From Ampullaceana balthica (Eukaryota > Mollusca > Gastropoda > Lymnaeidae), in the NCBI GenBank assembly GCA_944989445.1, contig CALYLW010000425.1, forward strand, positions 310,001 through 374,000: a stretch of 64,000 bases of DNA. Direction: 5' to 3'. This document shows, piece by piece, positions 32,833 through 44,033 of this stretch. The notes beneath the pieces are model-generated. The model had not been told where the DNA came from. It searched no databases and saw nothing but the letters and a program-made list of their open reading frames with translations. The first letter of the stretch is position 1; every line of letters starts with the position of its first letter. Made by a program: the position numbers and the translations under genes.

Positions 32833-32931
32833 TGGCTGGGGGGGGGGCTAATTTAGTTGTTTTAAAATGTGTTATACGAATCATTTCTTTCCTCAAAACA
32901 ATTTTAATGAATGGATGGATGCGTACAGTAA

Positions 32932-33105
32932 TAACGTGCACCATTGATAGATGCACCATAAATGTGTATAATGTAATAACGTGCACCATTGATAGATGCA
33001 CCATAAATGTGTACTGTAATAACGTTCACCATTGATAGATGCACCATAAATGTGTACTGTAATAACGTTCACCATTGATAGATGCACCATAAATGCGTAC
33101 TGTAA
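32932..33105. repeat. 43-bp tandem repeat, four copies
   Basis: Unit taataacgttcaccattgat then agatgcaccataaatgtgta, with small differences between copies. Confidence 0.92.
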
Positions 33106-33274
33106 TTCCTCTAGAAACTGATTTTAGATAGAAAAGAATGAGAACTACAGTGTAGTGTGTTACAACAAGGCCTGTTAACGATTAATTGAAATTTAATGGT
33201 TAACTTTTGAAACATTAACAATTAATTAATAGTTAATTTCTATTATAGCCAAAAATAAAATTATGGTGTCATAT

Positions 33275-33445
33275 CGTCCCTATCCTCCCGTCTCGATAGA
33301 CGATGGTGCATCAATGTTGGGTTGGGTTGCATTTCCTCATGTGGCTGTGCAGTCCTATCCTTGAGTGACAGTCTTTTCCACAGCTTTTGCACACGAGTTC
33401 TGCGCTTCCCAATGTTTTGACCTTCCTCCTAGCTCTTTGGTGTCA
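33275..33445 (-). pseudogene. LINE 3' fragment with zinc-knuckle-like end
   Basis: The minus strand encodes RARRKVKTLGSAELVC-type sequence followed by a C-x2-C...H-x-H arrangement (CKSCGKDCHSRIG then SHMRKC). It corresponds to the degraded end of the LINE at 29070-29250. Confidence 0.6.
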
Positions 33446-33497
33446 TAAGTAACATTTATTAAAGGTACTTTTCGAAAATCTAAATAACAAGTCTTTA

Positions 33498-33780
33498 GGG
33501 GCCGTCCATAAAGTACGTCACGCTCCAGAGGGGGGAGGGGGTGTAAGAAAGTGTGACAGTTTGTGACAGGGGGGAGGGGAATGTTTGGCCATGTGTGACG
33601 TCACGCTGTTTTATATTACATTTTGATTATTTTGTTCATAAAAAACAACATTTTTGTTCGAAAGTGTGACGTACTTTAGGGGGGGGGTGGGGTCCGAGAT
33701 GTGTGACAGTTTGTGACAGGGGGGTGGAGGGGGAGTTAAAAATGGTCAAAAATAGCGTGACGTACTTTATGGACGGCCCC
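33498..33780. mobile_element. Complete TIR MITE with TTA target duplication
   Basis: Perfect 27-bp terminal inverted repeats (ggggccgtccataaagtacg then tcacgct; mirrored to 33780), flanked by TTA at 33495-33497 and 33781-33783. The interior has several gtgacagtttgtgacagggg and gtgtgacg repeats. A 3-bp TTA duplication would fit PIF/Harbinger elements; family assignment is inference. Confidence 0.85.
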
Positions 33781-34270
33781 TTATCAACATTTTGAACATT
33801 CCTGTCAGTCAATGGTTTAAAATAAAAATATTCATGTAATTTTCCGGAAAATTATTTATATTGATCAGCCGCAATTTTTCTAGAGTTTGTCTTCATTTGT
33901 AAGTGAAGGGTCGATTAATCGTTAAAAGAAATTAATAGCTAAATTTTCAACGATTAAACGATTAATTAATCTTTAAATTTTGTAGCCTTAGCTACAACTA
34001 GTAAATATATAACACATCTCCTGATCGTATGCTACAACAAGTGAATGTAGAATATTACAGCCAACTAATACCAGAAAGTTATTTCATAAGAAAAGTGTTA
34101 CACGTGTGAGTAAAATGGACGAATAAAAACAACTAGTGACGGAACAACAAACATGCAACACATAGCAACAAACAAACAAATAAAAACAAACATTAAAATC
34201 TGATGACGCTACCCTCTGTGTTTCGAATTCATTATATAACAACATTGCTTTTGACAATGCCAGTAACCAC

Positions 34271-34570
34271 ACGTCATACCTCACTAACTGACGTCATACC
34301 TCACTAACTGACGTCATACCTCACTAACTGACGTCATACCTCACTAACTGACGTCATACCTCACTAACTGACGTCATACCTCACTAACTGACGTCATACC
34401 TCACTAACTGACGTCATACCTCACTAACTGACGTCATACCTCACTAACTGACGTCATACCTCACTAACTGACGTCATACCTCACTAACTGACGTCATACC
34501 TCACTAACTGACGTCATACCTCACTAACTGACGTCATACCTCACTAACTGACGTCATACCTCACTAACTG
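34271..34570. repeat. 20-bp minisatellite, 15 exact copies
   Basis: Fifteen identical units of acgtcatacctcactaactg. No variation, so expansion is recent or actively homogenised. Confidence 0.97.
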
Positions 34571-34700
34571 ACTGACACAATCAAATAATGCTGTCCACCA
34601 GGTAAGTATATATATATCATACCTCACTAACTGACTGACACAATCAAATAATGCTGTCCACCAGGTAAATAGATATACGTCATACCTCAATGACTCACAC
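34571..34700. repeat. Two-copy repeat derived from the 20-bp array
   Basis: Two copies of a segment combining catacctcactaactg with actgacacaatcaaataatg and ctgtccaccag|gtaa. The first copy ends in a donor-like CCACCAG|GTAAGT at 34600, but no acceptor or ORF supports an exon. Confidence 0.8.
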
Positions 34701-34782
34701 AACGACTCAAGGTAAACCAAGCAGGCAGCGCAGCCTTAAAGCCAAATATTTCAAGGATGGAGTCTCAAAGTTCAGCAATTAA

Positions 34783-34920
34783 ATTACATCACATTACATT
34801 ACATTACATTACATCATATTACATTACATCACATCACATCACATCAAATTACATTACATCACATCACTTCACATTATATTACATTACATCACATCACATT
34901 ACATTACATTACATTAAATT
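34783..34920. repeat. Pentanucleotide-like ACATT/ACATC tract
   Basis: Imperfect runs of acatt and acatc over about 135 bp. Confidence 0.92.
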
Positions 34921-35555
34921 CATTTGTACATGGTGAATGGCTAATTCTTGTAACTCAGCTCCCCACCCCCCACCCCAATTAATGTATTACATTCATTTGT
35001 ACATGGTGAATGGCTAATTCTTGTAACTCAGCTCCCCACCCCCCCACCCCAATTAATGTATTACATTCATTTGTACATGATGAATGGCTAATTCTTGTAA
35101 CTCAGCTCCCCACCCCCACCCCAATTAATGTATTACATTCATTTGTACATGGTGAATGGCTAATTCTTGTAACTCAGCTCCCCACCCCCCACCCCAATTA
35201 ATGTATTACATTCATTTGTACATGGTGAATGGCTAATTCTTGTAACTCAGCTCCCCACCCCCCACCCCAATTAATGTATTACATTCATTTGTACATGTTG
35301 AATTGCTAATTCTTGTAACTCAGCTCCCCACCCCCCACCCCGATTAATGTATTACATTCATTTGTACATGGTGAATGGCTAATTCTTGTAACTCAGCTCC
35401 CCACCCCCCCACCCCAATTAATGTATTACATTCATTTGTACATGGTGAATGGCTAATTCTTGTAACTCAGCTCCCCACCCCCCCCCACCCCAATTAATGT
35501 ATTACATTCATTTGTACATGGTGAATGGCTAATTCTTTTAACTCAGCTCACCCCA
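34921..35555. repeat. About 72-bp minisatellite with poly-C core
   Basis: Nine copies of a unit with attcatttgtacatggtgaa, tggctaattcttgtaactca, gctccccaccccccacccc and aattaatgtattac. Length varies through the C-run (69-73 bp). Confidence 0.96.
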
Positions 35556-35690
35556 ACAAAATAACCCGGTGTTCGTGAGGCCACCCCACCCCCACCCACC
35601 CACCCCCCAACAAAATAACCCGGTGTTCGTGAGGCCACCCCACCCCCACCCACCCCACCCCCCCAACAAAATAACCCGGTGTTCGTGAGG
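35556..35690. repeat. About 55-bp C-rich repeat, three copies
   Basis: Unit ccccaacaaaataacccggt then gttcgtgag and a ccaccccaccccc run. The last copy ends gttcgtgag|gtaagatg, a donor-like sequence without other exon support. Confidence 0.88.
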
Positions 35691-36033
35691 TAAGATGTAC
35701 CTAACAACAGGTTTTGTACCAATCCGTGACGTAACGAACTTTAGCTGACACGTTTTATACCCAGGCGTTACTCCTGCACTCTTGCCTATTGTGTGCGAGG
35801 CGTACATGACAGTGTGGGGGGGGGAGGGAGGTATCTACCCCAACTAAAGAAACGGCATATACTGCCTCGTCAACAACTGTGAAAAGAAAGACAACTTTTT
35901 GACTTTAGGGAGTGTCGTATTGTTGTGGTAACACAGAGTAGCTTCCCATGTTTCCGCTACTGATACTATTACAGATCAATGTTAATGATGAAGATGGATT
36001 GAATCAATAGGGTCCATGCCAGTCCAGCTAAGA
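35691..36033. other. Unassigned spacer
   Basis: No gene or repeat recognised apart from a G-run near 35816-35830. Confidence 0.45.
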
Positions 36034-36081
36034 GGCAATAATCTTCTGTATAGAAGGAGCGTCTGTAACAGATAAGATAAG
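36034..36081 (+). mobile_element. LINE family A 3' tail scrap
   Basis: aataatcttctgtatagaag, gagcgtctgtaac, agataagataag, as at 18010-18080. Confidence 0.75.
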
Positions 36082-36084
36082 AGG

Positions 36085-37005
36085 CTGTCTGTAAATGCCG
36101 TCACGCGATTTTGGCCGATTTTAATCCCGTACCCTCTTCCCTCGTTACTCCTCATCACAAAAACCTAGACCCACTCCAATATGACGTCACAATGCTTTGA
36201 CCATTACAAAAGTGTCCAAATTTTCAAATTGAAAATTAGTATGTTGCAAATAACTTTTAATAATAATAAATCCTTGATATTAAATCGTGTTGTCTGTTTG
36301 ATGCAAGCGGGTGGGCAGTGCCCCAAAAAACTTTGGATTGAATTTTTACCCACTTCATCGTAAGCTAGCGAGCTGAAAATTTGCAGGCAGACTCGTGACA
36401 ATGATAAAAATGATGTATCAAAATTTCAGATAAATCGAATGTACCGTAATTAAATTAATGAATTTTTAAGATTATCTTTATTTATCTCTATGTAACATGT
36501 TACATTTTTTTGCTATAGTGTCGCGGTGCGTATTTTATTGAACAACCTTTCTGTCGCGCAATATGGTGTGTATTTTATTGACAACACTTTTTATAAAAAT
36601 ATTCATGATCGTGCGCATTATATTAAACATGTTTTACGACACATATCTACAATTTTGTGTTTTTGGATTGTCTTGCGCTGCGTATTAGATATAATGAACA
36701 TTCTTTTAGTTATGTCTCGTACATCAAGGATTTATAGTCAAAAACTTTTTTTTTCTACGGGTTTTTTTATTTGTCATTTAATTATGTGTTTAACGTAAGG
36801 CTGCACTCTAATATCGTAACCTGTGTGAAGCCATGTAAACCATCATTATATAAATTGTAAGCAATCAAATATTTAAGTGGAACTTTAATTTAAAGTTGCG
36901 CATTTTTTATGTGACGTCACATTTCTTAAACACCGTCTACCCCTCGTAACACATCGTCACAAATGCGTGGAACAAACCCCAGGCGCGTGACGTCATTTAT
37001 GTCCA
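36085..37005. mobile_element. GTGACG-type TIR element interrupted by Q/E repeats
   Basis: Degenerate inverted ends: ggctgtctgtaaatgccgtc-acgcgatttt at the left, ggcgcgtgacgtcatttatg-tcc at the right. Its interior near 36850-36930 is the reverse of the element interior at 28270-28340. Positions 36350-36800 are a Q core plus family E sequence inserted within it. Confidence 0.6.
36350..36800 (+). repeat. Dispersed repeats Q and E
   Basis: Q core (tcaaaatttcagataaatcg etc.) followed by gtgtcgcggtgcgtatttta, gaacaacctttctgtcgcgc and acattcttttagttatgtct. The same order is found at 39120-39560 and, inverted, at 44392-44885. Confidence 0.75.
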
Positions 37006-37391
37006 TTCTAGTCCAGCAGGCGCGTCTCTCTCTGATCCTCAAAAACTAGCTTATATTTAAGAAAACAGTTTTTAGATTTTAACAAATGTTTCTTTGTTTT
37101 CACATTCCCTCAATGATTTGGGAAGACTGGTCCATCATTTTGGTGCAGACGATTGGAAAGAGCGCACACCACGTGATTTCTTCCATTCACTCTAGGAACT
37201 TTCAGAAGACACTACGTAGAGATAGGCAACCAGTTAGAAGTAAATGTTTTGAAATAAGTTTTTGCATGTTTTTTTTTGTCTTGCTATTTTTAACATACCA
37301 TATGAAGGTCAATAAAATAATATTGTTTTATATTTATCATATATAAGACATATTTTATACATATAAGACATATTGTCATAAAAGATGAAAG

Positions 37392-37483
37392 AGCTAAATA
37401 TCTTATCTTCTGTTTACTAAATATCTTATCTTCTGTTTACTAAATATCTTATCTTCTGTTTACTAAATATCTTATCTTCTGTT
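37392..37483. repeat. 23-bp tandem repeat, four exact copies
   Basis: Unit ctaaatatcttatcttctgt-tta. Confidence 0.93.
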
Positions 37484-37510
37484 TACCTTTCAATTTATTT
37501 GATTCTATAA

Positions 37511-37715
37511 CGACGGTGGCAAAACGCAGCTCGCGACTCGTATGCAGCTCTTCCTTGTTCAAATTCGTCTCTCGTACAATTTATGAAAGATATGTTACAA
37601 GGATTACTGGACGTTGTAAGCCAAGTTTAACTCCCATAGTGCCTCAATGTGGCTCTCAACACTTTTAAAAATATTTTAAAATGGCTCTCGGTTACTTCAG
37701 GTCCGGCCACCCCTG
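37511..37715. mobile_element. hAT-type MITE (GGTGGC ends)
   Basis: Left end cgacggtggcaaaacgcagc-tcgcgactcg. Right end ggtccggccacccctg. The ends are imperfectly inverted. The interior has atgcagctcttcc and gtggctctcaac motifs common in short hAT-derived elements. Confidence 0.55.
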
Positions 37716-37916
37716 GTCTAAATTATCAAACATCAAAGTTGTAAGGGAGACGAGCGGTTGGGATGGATGTTCAAATGTTTAATTTTTTTCTTACTTCCCT
37801 TGACTTTCTTAAATTTTAAAAAATAAATAAATAAAATAAATACATTATTAGAGTTCCATTAAAAAACAATTAAAACCCTTTCGCCACCTCACTCTCAAGA
37901 AAATATACCTATGTAC

Positions 37917-38435
37917 TAGTTTGTGCTGCGGCGCCCACTTTTTTAGGGCGCCTACGGCGCCCACCTTTTTCAAAAGCCCAACTTATTTGTCCTTGTATGA
38001 TAAATACGTAATATTAAACTTCCTGAAATGTACACAAATTTTTTTATAATAGGGTTTGTAGGGCGCCTATGGCGCCCACTTACTTTTTGGTCAAAGGCCC
38101 AAGTAACTTATCCTTCCTTTGTATGATAAATACGAAATACTCCTGAAATGTACACAAAGTATTTATATAATTTTTTTTTACAGTGCTAATCACCACACGA
38201 TTTTTAACTACTTTTAGAAAGCAGCGCACCAAATTACTGCACCAAAAAATATCTCTTTGAGTTAATCAGCACTGTTTACAACACAAATACTGACGTCATA
38301 GGTTCGTGTGTTGTTTGGCTAATGTTAAACTGGAAACCAAAATGATTATTCGTTTTAAGTCTATATTTTCAATTTTTTTAAAAAGCATAGTGATGTCCCT
38401 TAGCGTTAGGCGGTCAGCGATAATTGAGCGTAAAT
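37917..38435 (-). mobile_element. Helitron-like element copy with hairpin end
   Basis: Begins actagtttgtgctgcggcgc and runs through gcccaacttatttgtccttg, aagcccaagt-type and gcgcaccaaattactgcacc segments to gagcgtaaat. The last 55 bp are mirrored at 38454-38515. Confidence 0.6.
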
Positions 38436-38515
38436 CATATCATTCATACATATATTTACGCTCAATTATCGCTGACTACCTCACGCCTAATGCTAAAAGA
38501 CATCACTCTGCTTTT
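38381..38515. repeat. Long near-perfect inverted repeat
   Basis: The arms of about 55-60 bp (38381-38435 and 38454-38515) differ by one 4-nt indel and a few substitutions, with an 18-nt loop. Both arms are the ggcg...gagcgtaaat end of the Helitron-like family, so two elements met end to end or one end was copied in reverse. Confidence 0.88.
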
Positions 38516-38539
38516 TATTAAATCCCTTATATTAACTTC

Positions 38540-38897
38540 ACCGCCGTCTCATTCGTCGTCCCTCGACCGTTCGTCCCTCGACCGCGACGCCCATCCGCCC
38601 GCGGAAAAACAAACGTCGAAAATGACCCACTTCCAGTGCAGCCATCGAGCTGAAATTTGGCACACGGACCTGTCTCACCTAACAATGCATCGTATAAAAA
38701 TTTCAGATCGATCGAACGTACCATAATTAAATTAATGCATTTTTAGTTTATCTATATAAATCCCTATTTATCTTATCTGTTTATAGACGCTCCTTCTATA
38801 CAGAAGATTATTGCGTCCTACGCTTATCTATGGTTTGTGTTTAGTCCTGCATTTTTATTAGAGATTTAAATGCTGATAAAGTGTTGGTTTTCCTGGA
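38540..38897. mobile_element. Family Q core plus LINE family A tail (minus)
   Basis: Positions 38540-38760 are the long Q form (gagctgaaatttggcacacg, tttcagatcgatcgaacgta). Positions 38765-38897 are the reverse complement of the LINE A 3' UTR (cttatctgtttatagacgct onward), cut off abruptly after gttggttttcctgga. Confidence 0.75.
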
Positions 38898-38934
38898 TTT
38901 AGAATGTTTAGTCGTCGTCTGCTAGAGTTTTACC

Positions 38935-39545
38935 TAGTTTTAAAGCCAAGGGAGATAATTTCGGTTTCAGTCTGTAAATGTTTGTCACTTTTGAACATAA
39001 TCAATACTTTTAGTTATGTCTTATATATCAGGGATTTATAGTCAAAAACTTTGTTTTTACGGGGTTGTTTTGTTAAAATCCTTTATATTAACTCGTGGTG
39101 TCTGGTTGAACCCTTGATTGCTTGCTTGTCGCCAAAACTTTTGATCAATTTTTAACCCACTTCCTCGTAAGCTAGCGAGCTGAAATTTTGCAGGCAGATT
39201 TCGTACCGATGATAAAAACAATGTATCACAATTTCAGATCGATCGCATGTACCGTAATTAAATTATTGATTTTTTAGATTATTTTATTTATTTCTATGTA
39301 TCATGTTATTTTTTGAGATAGAGTGTCGCGGTGCGTATTATATTGAACAACCTTTCTGTCGCGCAATAAGGTGCGTATTTTATTGACAACCCTTTTTATA
39401 AACATATTCCTGATCGGTGCGCATTATATTAAATCATGTTTTACGACACAACTGCAATTTTGTATTTTTGGATGGTCTTGCGCTGTGTATTATAATGAAC
39501 ATTCTTTTAGTTACTTCTCGTACATAAAGCATTGCTGACTGACTC
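38935..39545 (+). repeat. Dispersed repeats E and Q
   Basis: E end (ttatagtcaaaaactttg), Q core (39120-39310) and E body (gtcgcggtgcgtattatatt, then acattcttttagttacttct). This is the same arrangement as 36350-36800. Confidence 0.72.
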
Positions 39546-39547
39546 AA

Positions 39548-39724
39548 ATAGTTATTTTTTGGTGCAGTAATTTGGTGCGCTGCTTTCTAACATTAGTTAA
39601 AAAATCGTGTGGTGATTAGCACGGTAAAAATATAATATAAATACTTTGTTTACTTTTCAGGAGTACAATGTATTTCGTATTTGTCATACACGGGATAAGT
39701 TACTTGGGCTTTTGACCTAGGTTA
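39548..39724 (+). mobile_element. Helitron-like element, truncated by an array
   Basis: Plus-strand copy (ggtgcagtaatttggtgcgc, aaaatcgtgtggtgattagc, then gttacttgggcttttgacc). The GGCGCC hairpin tail expected next is replaced by the 28-bp array. Confidence 0.6.
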
Positions 39725-40758
39725 GCCTAAAAGACCATTTGTGCCTTGTTTATCCATAAAAACAATGAGTGCCTTGTTTAGCCTAAGAAACAATGTGTCC
39801 CTAGGTTAGCCTAAGAAACAATGTGTGCCTAGGTTAGCTTAAAAGACAATGTGTCCCTAGGTTAGCCTAAGAGACAATGTGTGCCTAGGTTACCATAAGA
39901 GACAATGTGTCCCTAGGTTAGCCTAAGAGACAATATGTGCCTAGGTTAGCCTAAGAGACAATGTGTGCCTAGGTTAGCATAAGAGATAATTTGTCCCTAG
40001 GTTAGCCTAAGAGACAATATGTGCCTAGGTTAGCCTAAGAGACAATGTGTGCCTAGGTTAGCCTAAGAGACAATGTGTGCCTAGGTTGGCCTAAGAGACA
40101 ATGTGTGCCTAGGTTAGCATAAGAGACAATGTGTGCCTAGGTTAGCCTAAGAGACAATGTGTGCCTAGGTTAGCCTAAGAGACAATGTGTGCCTAGGTTA
40201 GCCTAAGAGACAATGTGTGCCTAGGTTAGCCTAAGAGACAATGTGTGCCTAGGTTAGCCTAAGAGACAATGTGTGCCTAGGTTAGCCTAAGAGAAAATGT
40301 GTGCCTAGGTTAGCCTAAGAGACAATGTGTGCCTAGGTTAGCCTCAGAGACAATGTGTGCCTAGGTTAGCCTAACAGACAATGTGTGCCTAGGTTAGCGT
40401 AAGAGACAATGTGTGCCTAGGTTAGCCTAACAGACAATGTGTGCCTAGGTTAGCCTAAGAGACAATGTGTGCCTAGGTTAGCCTAACAGACAATGTGTGC
40501 CTAGGTTAGCCTAACAGACAATGTGTGTCTATGTTAGCCTAACAGACAATGTGTGCCTAGGTTAGCCTAAGAGACAATGTGTGCCTAGGTTAGCCTAAGA
40601 GACAATGTGTGCCTAGGTTAGCCTAACAGACAATGTGTGCCTATGTTAGCCTAACAGACAATGTGTGCCTAGGTTAGCCTAAGAGACAATGTGTGCCTAG
40701 GTTAGCCTAAGAGACAATGTGTGCCTAGGTTAGCCTAACAGACAATGTGTGCCTAGGT
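39725..40758. repeat. 28-bp minisatellite
   Basis: About 37 copies of a 28-bp unit (gcctaggttagcctaagaga then caatgtgt). The first copies are more diverged. It starts exactly where the Helitron-like element loses its tail. Confidence 0.97.
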
Positions 40759-40780
40759 CAGCCAAAATGATAAAGACCCT

Positions 40781-41923
40781 GGAGCGTTGGTAGGATTAAG
40801 GGGACAAAGATGTAACATGGTTGGTCACGGGGGTTGGAGTCTTAGTGGTGCCACTGGCAGCGATCGTTTGGTGGGTTTAAGATGGGTTACTGGTGGGTTT
40901 ATGGTGGGTTTATGGTGGAGTTTTGGTGGGTTTCTTGTGGGTTTTGATTGTGATGTGTTGGTTGTAAGGGGAAAATAATTGTTGCTGCTCAAACCATGAA
41001 CTCTGTAACCAACCAGAAATTCTGCACTTCAAACTACATTGTTTCAATACTAACAAGAGAAAGATCTAATCGAATGGGTAAGAGAAATATATCGATGCAG
41101 AAAGAAAAAAAAGATCCCTGTTCATCGAATTCTAATAATTCTATTGTCTTATAAATGAAAAATCATTATCTCGAAACTAGACACGGATAATTTTTTTTCA
41201 ATAATCTTTTCAATCTAGCAGGAAAATAGTTTGACGGTGATTAGTTTCTGTGCTTTTTTCGTAATAAAATCTTGTGCATACAGCTTGTGTCATGGTAGTT
41301 TCATCAATTGACGAATCATTATTCTTAAAGCTGATCTTTTTTTTAAAAAATTAACTTTGTGTTCGAATTCAAATTTTCTACTAATCCTTAACAACTGTAT
41401 GGAAAGTTGAAATTCATTCATTAAAAACGTCACTGAGTTTGTAAATATAAACCTAGAGCAGAATTGTTGACATTGCCAATAAAACACATTGTTCCACTGT
41501 CCGTCTGCTTGCAAAGTTATCTTTTCCTAGTTTAATTAGAAAAATCTTTCTGAGTTTGTGTTTGTTCAAAGGATTGAAAATATATTGTCTAATATCTCAC
41601 AGAATTTGTTTCTTTTTAATTGGATGTAAAAATTATTAAAGAGGAATTTACTGTTTAAAATAAATTGATTATTATCGCCCTTATCTTCAAATGATTGTTA
41701 AAGTGTTTTACTAAAATTTCGCGAATTACAAATAAATCCCTATATTATCCCTATGTTTAAAAAATTTCAAAATTTCCACAGAAATAAACATTGTTTTTAT
41801 TTTTCTTTTTTTCCCCAGATATTTTCTTTGTGCGATTTTGGTTTAAAGTGTGTGTAAAATTTCTTGTGCTATAAATAGAACTATTGTTAACTCACTGACA
41901 CCCCCCCTCCCCCACGCACCCAG
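40781..41923. other. Unassigned sequence upstream of the orphan exon
   Basis: A ggtgggttt mini-repeat at about 40870-40945, then AT-rich sequence with no gene. Positions 41786-41923 end in a pyrimidine-rich run leading to an AG acceptor. Confidence 0.5.
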
Positions 41924-42044
41924 GATCTGCCCAATTTTGAAAGACGGTGGCGATATGATTCGAGAACCCATCCTGGTTGTGTCCTGTTATTACAAGAACC
42001 GCCTCTGGTTGGGCTACGACGACCCCTGGAGCTTCTGGATGAAG
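41924..42044 (+). pseudogene. Orphan chitinase (GH18) exon with damaged donor
   Basis: A C-rich tract and cacccag acceptor precede 121 nt that encode ICPILKDGGDMIREPILV, then YYKNRLWLGYDDPWSFWMK. This matches the C-terminal part of GH18 chitinases, where an EIC...LLxxG segment is followed by WxGYDDxxSxxxK. The first base completes a codon, as the leading Glu would need. The position after WMK, where GT is expected, reads ATAACT, so the donor seems mutated, and a usual Pro before YYK is replaced (VVSCYYK). No neighbouring chitinase exon is seen. The chitinase gene at 53487 has the same strand, so this looks like a relic of a tandem paralogue or a displaced exon copy. Confidence 0.7.
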
Positions 42045-42654
42045 ATAACTGCGATTGTTTGTTTGCCTAAAATCCAACAGAAACGAAGTCTTCAATGTCC
42101 AAACTAATTTATAGCATCCTTGTTCAACCTAAAATCCTTTCAAAAAAAGAAAAGAGAAAAAAAGAAAAAAAAAGAAGTCTAAATTTGCTGTCACGCTTTT
42201 GATAAGATGAGGACCACTGTACATTCAGTCGAATGATGAATTTAGACCAGAAATGAAATGTAAAATAGTTTGTAGATGTCGTCGACCGCTAGGTATAAGT
42301 CTGATTAACTTATCAGAAACTTAATTTAAGGATGAAGGATCAGAATTTACAGCCTTACCAATCATACGGGACCAGTGACGACATAGTCTTCTCATCTGAA
42401 GGGAGACGATTCGAGTCAAAGGGAAGTAATACGATTTTAAAGTTTTAAACCCATCAGGGTTTAGAGTTTGTTCTTTGTTTAACTTAAAATAATTTTTTTT
42501 TAAATTATAAAATAATAATTGTTCTTAATTTTCGAAATTGTTATGACAAGACGATTCGTTTTTTTAAAAATCCATACATTATAGTTTTTAGAAACAAACA
42601 CTCAATGATTATTTGTTGAGCTGAACAATAGCAAATGGCGACATAAAGTTACAT
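42045..42654. other. Unassigned sequence
   Basis: No gene or recognised repeat. Confidence 0.45.
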
Positions 42655-42865
42655 AGAAATAAACTAAAAGTGCATTAATTTAATTACGGTACTTCGGATC
42701 GATCTGAAATTTTGATACAATGTATTTTTAGATGACACAAGTGTATGTGCGAAATTTCAGCTCGATAGCATCATGGAAAGTGGGTCATTTGTTTACTTTT
42801 GTTTTTTGCGCCGGCCCACGACAGACAGAGAGATTGAGACAAGACGGTGAAGTTAATATAAGGGA
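42655..42865 (-). repeat. Family Q core, inverted
   Basis: Reverse complement of the Q form with gagctgaaatttcgcacata and tcagatcgatccgaagtacc, ending in cttatattaacttc. Confidence 0.75.
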
Positions 42866-42954
42866 TAAATAAAAAAAATAAAAACCAGATATATGAACTG
42901 GGGAGCAAATTTCCCTTTAAGTTTCGTTGGTCATTGTTCAAAAATTAATTTTAA

Positions 42955-43032
42955 AAAACCACTCGTGTGCAATTATAATCGATTACAATTTTTAACGATT
43001 AATAGATTAATTAATCGCTAATTTCCGCAGCC

Positions 43033-43085
<53 letters not shown>

Positions 43086-43088
43086 TTC
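42955..43088. mobile_element. hAT-like MITE end and (AT)n tract
   Basis: The segment aattaatcgctaatttccgc followed by agcccta is the complete right terminus of the AATTAATCG family. It is followed by about 22 AT repeats (43038-43088). Confidence 0.65.
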
Positions 43089-43596
43089 AATATAAAATCA
43101 ACAAATAACCATTGATTGCTTGTTTCTAAAAACAATATTGGCAGAAACATTCACGGAAGTGAGATTAAAAAATTCCAAGTTTCATGGTAATTGGATAAAT
43201 AAAGTAGTATTTAAAAGGCTTACATACGTTTATAAAAATATATTAAGGGCCACGAAATGAGTGATATTCAAATAAATATTCCCAATGTACTCAAAAACTT
43301 ATCAATGAATCAGGGTGATGGGTTGAATAAAATAATAATCATAAAACTTATATCACTATTAAAAACCCCCATAAAATTCGCTTGCGCCCCAAATGGTGAA
43401 AATTTGTAATTTCAAAATCTCGCAAGCTGAATAATAATGGATATGTGTGTCAGTGTTAATATTTGTCAAAATCGTATAAAATCATATTGTGAAAAACTTC
43501 TTGGAAAAAAAATAATTTAAAAAAAAATATTTTGGGTCCTATGCCAAAACAGAATAGACATTTTGACTTCATTTCCAAATAATTTTATTATCACGG
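43089..43596. other. Unassigned AT-rich sequence
   Basis: No gene. The text around 43245-43560 and 44040-44190 brackets the 29-bp array and may be one repeat element, but I cannot name it. Confidence 0.4.
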
Positions 43597-44033
43597 ACCG
43601 TTAAGTACATCTGTACCAATCATGGGCCGTTAAGTACATCTGTACCAATGATGGGCCGTTAAGTACATGTGTACCAATCATGGGCCATTAAGTACATCTG
43701 TACCAATCATGGGCCGTTAAGTACATCTGTACCAAACATGGGCCTTTAAGTATATCTGTACCAATCATGGGCCGTTAAGTATATATGTACCAATCATGGG
43801 CCGTTAAGTACATCTGTACCAATCATGGGCCGTTAAGTACATCTGTACCAATCATGGGACGTTAAGTACATCTGTACCAATCATGGGCCGTTAAATACAT
43901 CTGTACCAAACATGGGCCGTTAAGTACATCTGTACCAATCATGGGCCGTTAAATACATCTGTACTAATCATGGGCCGTTAAGTACATCTGTACCAATCAT
44001 GGGCCATTAAGTACATCTGTACCAATCATGGGC
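43597..44033. repeat. 29-bp minisatellite
   Basis: About 15 copies of atcatgggccgttaagtaca followed by tctgtacca, with scattered substitutions. Confidence 0.96.

Larger units (their letters stand above)
33173..33995. mobile_element. hAT-like MITE carrying nested insertions
   Basis: The left end (ggcctgttaacgattaattg) and right end (cgattaattaatctttaaat) resemble the AATTAATCG-type MITE at 15510, and the interior shares gtcataagtaacatttatta with it. A LINE 3' piece (33275-33445) and a complete TIR MITE (33498-33780) are inserted. Confidence 0.55.

Noticed and set aside
34571..34612. Exon ending at CCACCAG|GTAAGT
   Set aside because: No acceptor or open frame upstream; the segment is itself part of a two-copy repeat.
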